A stretch of 5,304 nt of DNA, from positions 1 to 5,304 of the forward strand of contig CAMKYP010000296.1 in assembly GCA_946477505.1 (NCBI GenBank), given 5' to 3'. Shown here one piece after another: positions 1 to 5,304 of this stretch. The first letter of the stretch is position 1. Each line of letters starts with the position of its first letter. The stretch comes from an uncultured Dechloromonas sp. GTDB taxonomy: Bacteria > Pseudomonadota > Gammaproteobacteria > Burkholderiales > Rhodocyclaceae. The notes below the pieces were generated by a model. It ran no database searches and was not told the DNA's origin. It saw only the letters and a program-made list of their open reading frames with translations. Position numbers and translations under genes: made by a program.

Positions 1-1
1 C

Positions 2-124
2 GATACCAGCTATCGCGACCGGGGCGATGGCTTTCTGATCCAGACCGTCAAGCAGCTCCGCAACCCGAACCCGGCCGGCGAGGATGCCGCCTGGGCGGCG
101 GCGATGTACGGCGAGCTTTTGTAG
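2..124 (+). CDS. C-terminal end of an unidentified protein (partial, 5' end outside window)
   Basis: An open frame enters from the left edge and ends at TAG 122-124, giving 40 residues that begin DTSYRDRGDGF and end WAAAMYGELL. The codons have the strong G/C third-position bias expected of real coding DNA here (GCC, GGC, CTC, AAC, CCG), which supports a true gene end rather than a chance frame. The fragment is soluble in character, with no membrane segment, and carries no motif I can assign to a family, so I do not name it. It is separated from the regulator by about 197 nt containing a strong hairpin and a separate promoter, so it is probably not part of the transporter operon. Confidence is for it being coding, not for any function. 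Confidence 0.6.
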   Translation, partial: DTSYRDRGDGFLIQTVKQLRNPNPAGEDAAWAAAMYGELL

Positions 125-162
125 GTAGCGCTGTCACCGCATACCCTCCTGTTGCGACCACC

Positions 163-196
163 ATGGCGTGTCGATCGTTTTCCGACGGCACGCCAT
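163..196. repeat. Strong intergenic hairpin (possible end-of-transcript structure)
   Basis: A perfect 8-bp inverted repeat, ATGGCGTG (163-170) and CACGCCAT (189-196), continues inward as TCG (171-173) with CGG (186-188; one G-U pair). After a bulged A174, TCG (175-177) pairs with CGA (183-185) around the loop TTTTC (178-182). The stem is therefore about 14 bp long. It starts 38 nt after the upstream stop codon. There is no T-tract after it on either strand, so it is not a canonical intrinsic terminator. It may protect the 3' end of the upstream mRNA, assist termination, or be a protein-binding palindrome. The structure is read directly from the sequence; the role is inference. Confidence 0.6.
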
Positions 197-201
197 CGTG
201 A

Positions 202-220
202 GAATGGAGCATTCACTCCA
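202..220. repeat. Overlapping small inverted repeats upstream of the tetR promoter
   Basis: Two mutually exclusive inverted repeats share bases. GAATG (202-206) pairs with CATTC (210-214) across GAG, and TGGAG (205-209) pairs with CTCCA (216-220) across a 6-nt loop. The site lies about 45 bp upstream of the predicted -35 box, a position where an activator site could sit. Arms of 5 bp can arise by chance, so this is only a weak regulatory candidate. Confidence 0.25.
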
Positions 221-265
221 GGGTGATGGGGCATAGCGGCGATGGCTTGGCGACCCCTTGGATGC

Positions 266-293
266 TTGCAGGTATGCTGCGTTTCGATATAAT
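266..293 (+). promoter_or_regulatory. Predicted sigma70-type promoter for the regulator and exporter operon
   Basis: A perfect -10 hexamer TATAAT (288-293) is preceded, with a 16-bp spacer, by TTGCAG (266-271), a moderate match to the -35 consensus TTGACA. Transcription would start near 300, about 20 nt upstream of the chosen tetR ATG at 322. The -10 box lies in a locally AT-richer stretch and is overlapped by the operator-like element at 292-312, the arrangement expected of an autorepressed TetR-family gene. Because downstream gaps are short or negative, this promoter could drive the whole operon. Confidence 0.6.
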
Positions 294-312
294 GCGACGA
301 ACTACTCCGTTT
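292..312. promoter_or_regulatory. Putative TetR-family operator, copy 1 (at the tetR promoter)
   Basis: This 21-bp element is repeated with one mismatch at 968-988. Its core, ACGAACTACTCCGT (297-310), is an imperfect 14-bp palindrome with two mismatched pairs compared with the ideal ACGGACTAGTCCGT. The element begins on the last bases of the -10 box and covers the predicted transcription start, so a bound dimer would block RNA polymerase. TetR-family proteins commonly bind short palindromes at their own promoter. The repeat and position are seen directly; binding by the adjacent regulator is inference. Confidence 0.55.
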
Positions 313-321
313 TTAATGAAT

Positions 322-915
322 ATGTCCAGAACCAAGGATGAGCAACTGCATGTGCAGCGTCGCGAAGACATTTTGTTGGCGGCTGCGCGAACGTTCCGAC
401 GCAAAGGCTTTCATGCGGCGAGGACCGAAGATATTTGCGCTGAGTCCGGCTTGAGCGCCGGAACGGTTTTTCGCTATTTCTCCAGCAAGCGCGAAATTAT
501 TTTCGAGATTGCGACGCGCGAGTACGCCCACTATCAGGCGCAAATTCGCGTACTGGCCACGCGTGACGGCGTTCTTTGGTTGTCACGTCTCGATGAGGCG
601 GGGCTGAACGAGTTGTTGGCTCCGTCACAGTATGACCTCGGCAGCGAAAGCTGGTTGGAGTTGTTGCGTGATCCGGAGTGGCGGGAGCGGATCATCAGCT
701 TTGAGGCCGAGTTGCGGACAACCCTTACTGAGGCGTTTTTGACTGGGCAGCGGGAAGGATGGATTCATCCGGCATTGCCTTGTGAAGGGGCTGCCCATTT
801 GCTCTGCGCTTTGATGGGCGGCTTGGTGATCGATCGTGAAATCGGCCTGACCGAAGGACAGGCCGTGATTGCGAAGACGTTGTCGCGACTTTTTCGCATC
901 TATTTTCTGGCTTGA
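322..915 (+). CDS. TetR/AcrR-family transcriptional regulator
   Basis: This is a 197-residue protein, typical in length for TetR/AcrR repressors. The N-terminal DNA-binding domain spans about residues 11-60: a first helix region (RREDILLAAARTFRRKGF) followed by a helix-turn-helix at about 35-54 (TEDICAESGLSAGTVFRYF) and the usual SSKREII continuation into helix 4. The rest is a helical ligand/dimer domain with no recognisable ligand signature. The frame is open further upstream to GTG 223, but those residues do not look TetR-like and would lie upstream of the predicted transcription start near 300. ATG 322 (MSRTKDEQ) is therefore preferred, with ATG 316 possible. No good Shine-Dalgarno precedes either start and the leader would be only about 20 nt. 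The gene sits directly ahead of the exporter genes and two copies of a palindromic element flank it, so it probably represses itself and the exporter until an effector binds. The effector is unknown. Confidence 0.9.
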   Translation: MSRTKDEQLHVQRREDILLAAARTFRRKGFHAARTEDICAESGLSAGTVFRYFSSKREIIFEIATREYAHYQAQIRVLATRDGVLWLSRLDEAGLNELLAPSQYDLGSESWLELLRDPEWRERIISFEAELRTTLTEAFLTGQREGWIHPALPCEGAAHLLCALMGGLVIDREIGLTEGQAVIAKTLSRLFRIYFLA

Positions 916-916
916 C

Positions 917-921
917 GGAGG
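917..921 (+). promoter_or_regulatory. Shine-Dalgarno site fixing the permease start
   Basis: GGAGG at 917-921 lies 5 nt ahead of ATG 927 and just after the regulator's stop codon (913-915). It is the strongest ribosome site in the locus. It favours ATG 927 over the in-frame TTG at 912, and over any start downstream of the intragenic repeat, where no suitable ATG or GTG precedes the conserved part of the protein. Confidence 0.7.
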
Positions 922-926
922 TTCCG

Positions 927-2177
927 ATGAGGGAGCGGAAGCTGGTGACCAGTATATTTTTCAAATTATGCGACGGACTACTCCGTTTATTTTTCAGGCA
1001 GGGTGCCGGCAGCATTGGGCGCAGTCCGGTTTGGACAGATTCCAGCACGCGCCGGGTCTCTCTGGCCAGAGCGAGCCTGGTGTATGACTGGCGCAGGTAT
1101 CTTGCCGCCGTACTGGCCTTAACCTTTGCCGGCTTATTGCTTGTGGTGCAAATGGCGCTGCTGTTGGGCATGTTCGGTACAGTTTCCGCTGTCGTCGAAC
1201 AATCAAAGGGTGACCTATGGGTCGGCTTTCGCAATACGCCGAGCGTTGATCTTGGAAGGCCGCTACATCGATTTGCCGATAGTGGCGCGTGGCGTCACCC
1301 GGATGTTCTGCGCGTTGAGCCGTATCTAACTGCCTATGGCGATCTGCGCCGTGCAGATGGGGCGCCGCTTTCCGTGTTGATCAATGGTTTCGACCCCCGT
1401 CGCGAAGGGTTGGTGTACGCTCGTCTATTAACGCCTGATCAGCGTGCCTTGTTAGCAGAACCGGACACCATCCTGATCGATATCGCAGATCGTCCAAAGC
1501 TGAGAGCCGAAGTGGGCGAAAGCGTCGAGATCAATGGTCGGCGGGTACGCCTCGCCGGGGTTGTCGACGGTGTGCGTGCCATCGGCGGCGTCAATGTTCT
1601 GGCGTCGCTGACGACGGCACGGCGACTCGCCCCGGAAAATACCCAGCAGCCCTCTTTCATCCTGGTTGCATTGCGTGACGGCGCGAACGCAGAGGCAATA
1701 CAGTCGGCTATTGCCGACCCTGTGCGTTTTCCTCGTCACCAGGTCTGGCAGGCGAGCGAACTGGCATGGCGGTCGCAGAGTTACTGGTTGTTCGAAACAG
1801 GGGCGGGAACCGGAACGGCTTTCGCATCGCTATTGGCTCTCATCGTTGGCATGGTCATCACCAGTCAAACGCTGTCCGCTGCCATTTTGGCCTCGGTCAA
1901 GGAGTTCGCCGCCTTGCGCGCGCTTGGGGTGACCCGTGGAAATCTGCGCCGGGTGGTGATCGAACAAGCGCTGTGGATTGGAATAGTCGGCCTCATCTTT
2001 GCCGGTGCGCTGACGTTCCTATTGGCCGGCTTGGGCGATTTGATACGGGTCGATATGCGTTTCCCCACCTGGATGCTGTCGGGTGTGGCCGGATCGATGC
2101 TGTTCATCGCGGTAGTTTCCGGACTGCTCGCACTACGTCCGCTGGACGCCGCCGATCCGGCTTCATTGTTGCGCTGA
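927..2177 (+). CDS. FtsX/DevC-type ABC transporter permease
   Basis: This 416-residue inner-membrane protein has the four-helix FtsX/MacB/DevC layout. TM1 lies at about 59-90 (LAAVLALTFAGLLLVVQMALL). It is followed by a large periplasmic domain at about 91-290, then TM2 (about 297-322), TM3 (about 345-375) and TM4 (about 383-405), and the protein ends DPASLLR. The segment between TM2 and TM3 (EFAALRALGVTRGNLRRVV, 326-344) is the family's cytoplasmic coupling region, which contacts the ATPase. The periplasmic domain would contact the adaptor. In the MacB/DevC mechanism, ATP-driven movement is transmitted to the periplasm rather than pumping substrate through the membrane. ATG 927 was chosen for its strong GGAGG. 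This gives about 43 residues before the conserved RVSLARASLVYDWRRYL, and that stretch contains the second copy of the operator-like repeat. The ATPase gene follows after 8 nt. The substrate cannot be predicted. Confidence 0.9.
   Translation: MRERKLVTSIFFKLCDGLLRLFFRQGAGSIGRSPVWTDSSTRRVSLARASLVYDWRRYLAAVLALTFAGLLLVVQMALLLGMFGTVSAVVEQSKGDLWVGFRNTPSVDLGRPLHRFADSGAWRHPDVLRVEPYLTAYGDLRRADGAPLSVLINGFDPRREGLVYARLLTPDQRALLAEPDTILIDIADRPKLRAEVGESVEINGRRVRLAGVVDGVRAIGGVNVLASLTTARRLAPENTQQPSFILVALRDGANAEAIQSAIADPVRFPRHQVWQASELAWRSQSYWLFETGAGTGTAFASLLALIVGMVITSQTLSAAILASVKEFAALRALGVTRGNLRRVVIEQALWIGIVGLIFAGALTFLLAGLGDLIRVDMRFPTWMLSGVAGSMLFIAVVSGLLALRPLDAADPASLLR
968..988. promoter_or_regulatory. Putative TetR-family operator, copy 2 (inside the permease 5' coding region)
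   Basis: This element matches 292-312 at 20 of 21 positions, differing only at base 976 (G here, A at 300). Its core ACGGACTACTCCGT (973-986) is one mismatch from the perfect palindrome ACGGACTAGTCCGT, so it is the better of the two sites. It lies within permease codons 14-21. An AATTAT at 964-969 (4/6 match to TATAAT) stands where copy 1 has its -10 box, but I see no convincing -35 box. It could govern a weak internal promoter, act as a roadblock, or bind with copy 1 by looping over the 676 bp between them. Function is inferred. Confidence 0.5.
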
Positions 2178-2185
2178 GACCTGCC

Positions 2186-2932
2186 ATGTCCTCCAATAAC
2201 CGATCGAGCCCGGCTGCTACCTTGATTTGCTCCGGCATTTCCAAATCATTTGGCGCAGGCAACATCGTGCAGCCTGTGATCCAACGGTGCTCACTCTCGA
2301 TTCTCCCCGGAGAACTCACTCTGATTGTCGGCCCATCGGGCTCCGGAAAGAGCACATTGCTCTCGATGTTGTCCGGATTGCTGCGTCCCGACGCCGGGCA
2401 GGTACTGGCGTTGGAGCAGGATTTGTGGACCCTGACAGAAAGCGAGTTGGACAGCTTCCGCCTGCATCATTGCGGATTCATCTTTCAGGGCTTCAATCTC
2501 TTCAATGCCTTGAGTGCGCTGGAAAACGTGGTTCTAGCACTGCAATACCTGGGCGTTGCGGCTGATGAGTCATTTAGGCGTGCCCGGCAGGCATTGGCCG
2601 AAGTCGGACTGGGGGGGCGGGCGCATCTGCGTCCAGCCGAACTCTCGGGAGGGGAAAAGCAACGCGTCGCGATTGCCCGTGCCTTGGTCAAGTCGCCGCG
2701 CCTTATTTTTGCCGACGAGCCGACATCCGCGCTGGATAAGCAAAACGGCCAGATCGTCATTGACCTGCTCAAGGATATTGCCCACAACCACAATGCTACA
2801 GTGCTTGGGGTAACCCACGACCCGCGACTGCTTTCCCATGCGGATCGAGTAATCATGCTTGAGGATGGCGCCGTGCAGGCCGATCGCCGCGCACCTGAAA
2901 TTTCCGCTCATCATTCTGGAGAAAATGCATGA
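2186..2932 (+). CDS. ABC transporter ATPase, MacB/LolD/DevA type
   Basis: This 248-residue cytoplasmic nucleotide-binding subunit has all the core motifs: Walker A GPSGSGKS (49-56), Q-loop Gln at about 101 (FIFQGFNLF), signature LSGGE (153-157) followed by KQRVAIARAL, Walker B LIFADEP (173-179) with catalytic Glu178, D-loop SALD (181-184) and H-loop His211 (VTHDPR). The FQGFNLFNALSALENV stretch is characteristic of the subfamily that pairs with FtsX-like permeases and energises MacB, LolCDE and DevABC machines. It should dimerise and couple to the adjacent permease. The start at ATG 2186 lies 8 nt after the permease stop and gives the normal family length. The ribosome site is weak, so translational coupling is likely. 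The stop overlaps the adaptor start (ATGA at 2929-2932). A run of seven G (2611-2617) lies inside the gene but the frame is intact. Confidence 0.95.
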   Translation: MSSNNRSSPAATLICSGISKSFGAGNIVQPVIQRCSLSILPGELTLIVGPSGSGKSTLLSMLSGLLRPDAGQVLALEQDLWTLTESELDSFRLHHCGFIFQGFNLFNALSALENVVLALQYLGVAADESFRRARQALAEVGLGGRAHLRPAELSGGEKQRVAIARALVKSPRLIFADEPTSALDKQNGQIVIDLLKDIAHNHNATVLGVTHDPRLLSHADRVIMLEDGAVQADRRAPEISAHHSGENA

Positions 2933-3870
2933 AATCACCGACGCCCCTCGGCCTCTCCCGTTGTATTCGTTGGTTGGCATGGTTTGGCGTGCTTGTCGGC
3001 TTGGCTGCATGCGATAGCACAAAGGAAGCCGTCGTGGAGGCACCTCGGTTGTGGTCAGCCAGCGGCAAAGGCCGTTTCGACATTGAGGGAGGGCCGATAC
3101 GTCTGGCCGCCCGCCGTGATGGAATCGTTGCCAAGGTATTCGTCGAAGAGGGTGAGCGGGTAGTGGCCGGTCAAGTACTGGCCGAACTGGATTCGGAAAC
3201 TGCCCGCCGCCAGATCGCACTGGCTCAAGCGGAACTGAGCGGGGCCACGGCTAACCGGAAACAGGCGCAGGTCGAGACAAGCGCCGCAAGGCGCGAGGTA
3301 TCGCGTCTTGAGGGATTGGCTGGAAACGATGGCGTGGCTCGCCAGGAAATCGATGAAGCGAATGATCGGTTTGCCACGGCAAGTTCTGCACTTCAGGCTT
3401 CCGAAGCCGCGGTGCAGGCAGCTCGAGCGAAGCTTGCCCTGGTAGAGCGCGAACTGGAGGAACGACGGATTGTTGCTCCTTTGTCAGGGTTGATTGCCCA
3501 GCGCAGTGCACGTCCAGGCAATGGGGTGAGCACGCTGAATGTCACCCCTTTGTTTGTATTCGTGCCTGACGTTGCCCGCATTGCCCGAATCGAGGTAGAA
3601 GAACATCTGTTACCAGAAATACGTGTCGGCCAAACCGTGGAGGTCGTTCTGGACGCCGACAACCAGCGTCGTTGGCGGGGCAATGTCAGTCGCATCGGCC
3701 AACTGGTTTCACCGCGAAGCCCCAGCGACGATCCGGCCGAACGTCAGGACAATCGCGTGGTCGAGGTCGTTGTCGCGATCAATGCTCCGGATGCACTGAT
3801 CGGGCAGCGCGTGATCGCGCGCTTCTCAAGCGAGCAATCGCTCGTTGCCAAGGGGAGTGGGCGGCCATGA
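2929..3870 (+). CDS. Periplasmic adaptor (HlyD/membrane fusion protein family), predicted lipoprotein
   Basis: This 313-residue adaptor would link the permease to the outer-membrane channel. The N-terminus is a lipoprotein signal peptide: a basic start, the hydrophobic stretch WLAWFGVLVGLAA, and lipobox LAAC with Cys28 as the lipidation site. Asp at +2 is the inner-membrane retention signal in enteric bacteria, which fits an adaptor anchored beside its permease. The first half of the lipoyl-like domain is at about 57-89 (DGIVAKVFVEEGERVVAGQVLAELDS). A long alpha-helical hairpin rich in Ala, Glu and Arg follows at about 90-178. The second lipoyl half is at about 179-214 (RIVAPLSGLIAQRSARPGNGV), then a beta-barrel domain at about 218-300. 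GGAG at 2918-2921, 7 nt before ATG 2929, supports the start. Both ends overlap neighbouring genes by 4 nt. DevB-like and MacA-like adaptors are the nearest functional models. Confidence 0.93.
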   Translation: MKSPTPLGLSRCIRWLAWFGVLVGLAACDSTKEAVVEAPRLWSASGKGRFDIEGGPIRLAARRDGIVAKVFVEEGERVVAGQVLAELDSETARRQIALAQAELSGATANRKQAQVETSAARREVSRLEGLAGNDGVARQEIDEANDRFATASSALQASEAAVQAARAKLALVERELEERRIVAPLSGLIAQRSARPGNGVSTLNVTPLFVFVPDVARIARIEVEEHLLPEIRVGQTVEVVLDADNQRRWRGNVSRIGQLVSPRSPSDDPAERQDNRVVEVVVAINAPDALIGQRVIARFSSEQSLVAKGSGRP

Positions 3871-5304
3871 ACTGTAGGCTTGGGAACTGTTTCTTGGCCC
3901 GTATCCACGCTGCTCTTCTCACGTTTTGCATATTTTGCTGCTGGACGATCGGGCACGCGGCAAGCGAATCATTTGAGGGGCATTTGCCGTCGCCGGATAG
4001 CGACGTCAGCTTAGTTCGGAGTCAAGCGGAGGGTACAAACGCTCCCGACTTCACACCGCAGAATACAGCTCACATCGCTGACCGACTCCTTGCCAGACTG
4101 CTGCGAGACGCAGAAACGAACAATGCCGATATGCATGTTGCCAGGGCTCGCCTTAAGCAGGCTCACGCCGAGCATGAACTGGCTGCTGCAGAGCGACGGC
4201 CATGGGTTTCCTTTGGCTTGGCTGCGGAGCGAAGACGGGCTGGCGCGAGTTATTTTCGGGATAGCGAAGGCAATCGCTTGCGAGTTCCCGCCTACCAACA
4301 CAACTTCATCGATGCCTTGCTTAGGGCCGGATACGAAATTGATGTTTTCGGTCGTCAAGCGCTACGTCAGGCAAGCGCTAGCGCTCTACTGGCTGCCGAA
4401 GAGGCTGAAAGCAGGTCTGTCGCGTTGGCGATACGCCATGCGGTGATCGTCGCCTACGCCGATTTCAGACTGGCTACCGATTTGCTGGCCTTGGGGAAGC
4501 GCGCTTTGGCGCTGCAACGAGCAGCTGGAACCCGGATTGGCGAGCGGGTCAAGGCTGGGGCGGACGCTGCTCGATTGGAACGTGAAGCCGAAGATGCCGC
4601 CGATGAAATCGGACGAGAGATCGCGCGTAATCTGGCGCATCGAAAACAAGCCGCAGCTCGTCTGGCCGAATTGCTTGGAGAGTCCTTTGCTGCAGTTGCC
4701 GATGAATTGATGGCGAGCGAACCGGACTATTTTGCTGCCGATCTGGTCTTGCCCAGGTTTGTCGGTGATCTCCCGGCAAACGCATTAATGCGTCGCCCTG
4801 ATATCACCATCGCAGCCAAGCTACTGGAAGCCAGCCAGGCAGATACAGAAAGGATTCGTCGGGAGCGCTACCCAGCACTTACGTTGACCAGTTCTCTTGG
4901 TTTCGCCAGCGAAGGACTAAGCCGTTGGCTGCGCGGTGAAGCATTGTCCTGGTTGGTCGGTGCGGCGGTAGTCGGACCGCTGTTCGATGGTGGACGCAAT
5001 GCGGCTCGTTTCGCCAGCGCTCAGGCCGGAAGCGATGTAGCTGTAGGGAACTGGCGCCGCCAGGTGCATCGGGCTTTGGCTGAAGTGGAGAGCGCATTGT
5101 CCGAGCTTGAAGCCAGTGACAAAGAGTGTTCGTTGATCCTGAAGCAGTTCACCCGGCAGATGGCGGCGCAGGCGTTCGCAGAGCAAGCCTATTCTGGCGG
5201 AAGGGTCTCGATACTGCAGGTATTGATCAGCAAGCAACGCGTACTGGAGCGGGCGTGTAAGAATTTTTGTGTAAACGGTCATTTGGCAGGAAACTGCCGC
5301 GCCC
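3867..5304 (+). CDS. TolC/NodT-type outer-membrane factor, probably 3'-truncated by an insertion
   Basis: One open frame runs from ATG 3867 to the right edge without a stop (479 codons seen). It has a signal peptide (hydrophobic to about residue 29, likely signal peptidase I cleavage after GHAA) and the two repeated halves of the outer-membrane efflux protein family. The first half has AGYEIDVFGRQALRQASA (about 154-171) and the second RRPDITIAAKLLEASQAD (about 309-326), RYPALTLTSSLGFAS and GPLFDGGRNAARF (about 370-382). These NodT landmarks make the assignment secure. The protein would form a trimeric outer-membrane channel for the exporter. The start overlaps the adaptor stop (ATGA), with AGGGGAG at 3851-3857. 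Family character holds to about residue 461 (SILQVLISKQRVLE), where about 25-30 more helical residues would be expected. Instead the reading continues as RACKNFCVNGHLAGNC, unlike the family, in DNA resembling an IS end. The true gene probably breaks near 5250. Unlike many NodT proteins there is no lipobox, and five Cys fall in the first 25 residues. Confidence 0.85.
   Translation, partial: MNCRLGNCFLARIHAALLTFCIFCCWTIGHAASESFEGHLPSPDSDVSLVRSQAEGTNAPDFTPQNTAHIADRLLARLLRDAETNNADMHVARARLKQAHAEHELAAAERRPWVSFGLAAERRRAGASYFRDSEGNRLRVPAYQHNFIDALLRAGYEIDVFGRQALRQASASALLAAEEAESRSVALAIRHAVIVAYADFRLATDLLALGKRALALQRAAGTRIGERVKAGADAARLEREAEDAADEIGREIARNLAHRKQAAARLAELLGESFAAVADELMASEPDYFAADLVLPRFVGDLPANALMRRPDITIAAKLLEASQADTERIRRERYPALTLTSSLGFASEGLSRWLRGEALSWLVGAAVVGPLFDGGRNAARFASAQAGSDVAVGNWRRQVHRALAEVESALSELEASDKECSLILKQFTRQMAAQAFAEQAYSGGRVSILQVLISKQRVLERACKNFCVNGHLAGNCRA
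5251..5304. mobile_element. Probable terminal end of an IS256-family insertion sequence (partial)
   Basis: From about 5251 the sequence changes from GC-rich coding DNA to an AT-rich stretch containing GTGTAA twice (5255-5260 and 5269-5274), separated by GAATTTTT and followed by ACGG. In reverse complement this reads as a TTTACACAAAAATTC-type end, which I recall as typical of IS256/mutator-family terminal repeats. The break coincides with loss of family similarity in the outer-membrane factor. If the tip is GGGCGTGTAAG at 5251, an 8-9 bp target duplication would end at 5250. The transposase and the other end lie outside the window, so the family assignment rests on recollection of terminal sequence style and is tentative. 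Confidence 0.5.
5285..5298. repeat. Short perfect hairpin just inside the putative IS end
   Basis: GGCAG (5285-5289) and CTGCC (5294-5298) form a perfect 5-bp stem around the loop GAAA. It lies about 35 bp inside the proposed insertion-sequence tip. It could be a subterminal transposase-binding or read-through-limiting structure, but a stem this short may be chance. Confidence 0.35.

Noticed and set aside
223..321. Upstream extension of the regulator to GTG 223 or ATG 226
   Set aside because: The added residues do not resemble a TetR N-terminus, no ribosome site precedes them, and they lie upstream of the predicted transcription start.
912..917. TTGACG as a -35 box for a separate exporter promoter
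   Set aside because: No AT-rich -10 box lies 16-18 bp downstream (about 934-941 is GC-rich).
912..926. TTG 912 as permease start
   Set aside because: It overlaps the regulator's stop codon, whereas ATG 927 has an ideally placed GGAGG.
1766..2185. Long N-terminal extension of the ATPase overlapping the permease
   Set aside because: This part is an out-of-frame shadow of the permease gene. ATG 2186 gives the normal family length.
2570..3220. Minus-strand open frame of 216 codons
   Set aside because: It is antisense to the ATPase and adaptor, both of which have full motif support, and its translation shows no family features.
4917..5282. Minus-strand open frame of 121 codons at the right end
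   Set aside because: It lies antisense to the well-supported outer-membrane factor, has no domain features, and its start lies in the putative IS end.
1..5304. A novel defence, CRISPR or otherwise undescribed system
   Set aside because: All recognisable genes fit one regulator-plus-tripartite-ABC-exporter operon. No repeat array, nuclease, reverse transcriptase, toxin or other unexplained module is visible.

Overview
This 5.3-kb window is from a moderately GC-rich Gram-negative genome. It holds one compact transport locus on the + strand: a TetR/AcrR-type regulator, an FtsX/DevC-type ABC permease, a MacB/LolD/DevA-type ATPase, a periplasmic adaptor (HlyD/RND-adaptor type) predicted to be a lipoprotein, and a TolC/NodT-type outer-membrane factor. 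An outer-membrane channel and a lipoprotein adaptor require a double membrane. Protein style and codon use suggest a beta- or gammaproteobacterium, with betaproteobacteria preferred, but no marker gene settles this.

Layout: bases 2-124 are the last 40 codons of an unidentified upstream gene. The 125-321 intergenic region holds a strong 34-nt hairpin, a smaller pair of overlapping inverted repeats, and a good sigma70-like promoter (TTGCAG-16 bp-TATAAT) whose -10 is overlapped by a putative TetR operator. The regulator (322-915) is followed after 11 nt by the permease (927-2177), then the ATPase (2186-2932, 8-nt gap), the adaptor (2929-3870, ATGA overlap) and the outer-membrane factor (from 3867, ATGA overlap). 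This spacing indicates a single translationally coupled operon.

How the parts fit: ATPase plus permease would form an inner-membrane machine of the MacB/DevCA mechanotransmission type. The adaptor would bridge to the outer-membrane channel, so the locus looks like a complete tripartite ABC exporter under local TetR control. The substrate cannot be read from sequence.

Two things stand out. First, a 21-bp element (20/21 identical) occurs once at the tetR promoter and again inside codons 14-21 of the permease, which looks like a dual operator with an intragenic copy. Second, the outer-membrane factor stops resembling its family at about codon 462, where the DNA becomes AT-rich and takes on the look of an IS256-family insertion-sequence end. 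The last gene is therefore probably truncated by an insertion. I found no CRISPR array, tRNA, rRNA or clearly novel system; the genes belong to known families.
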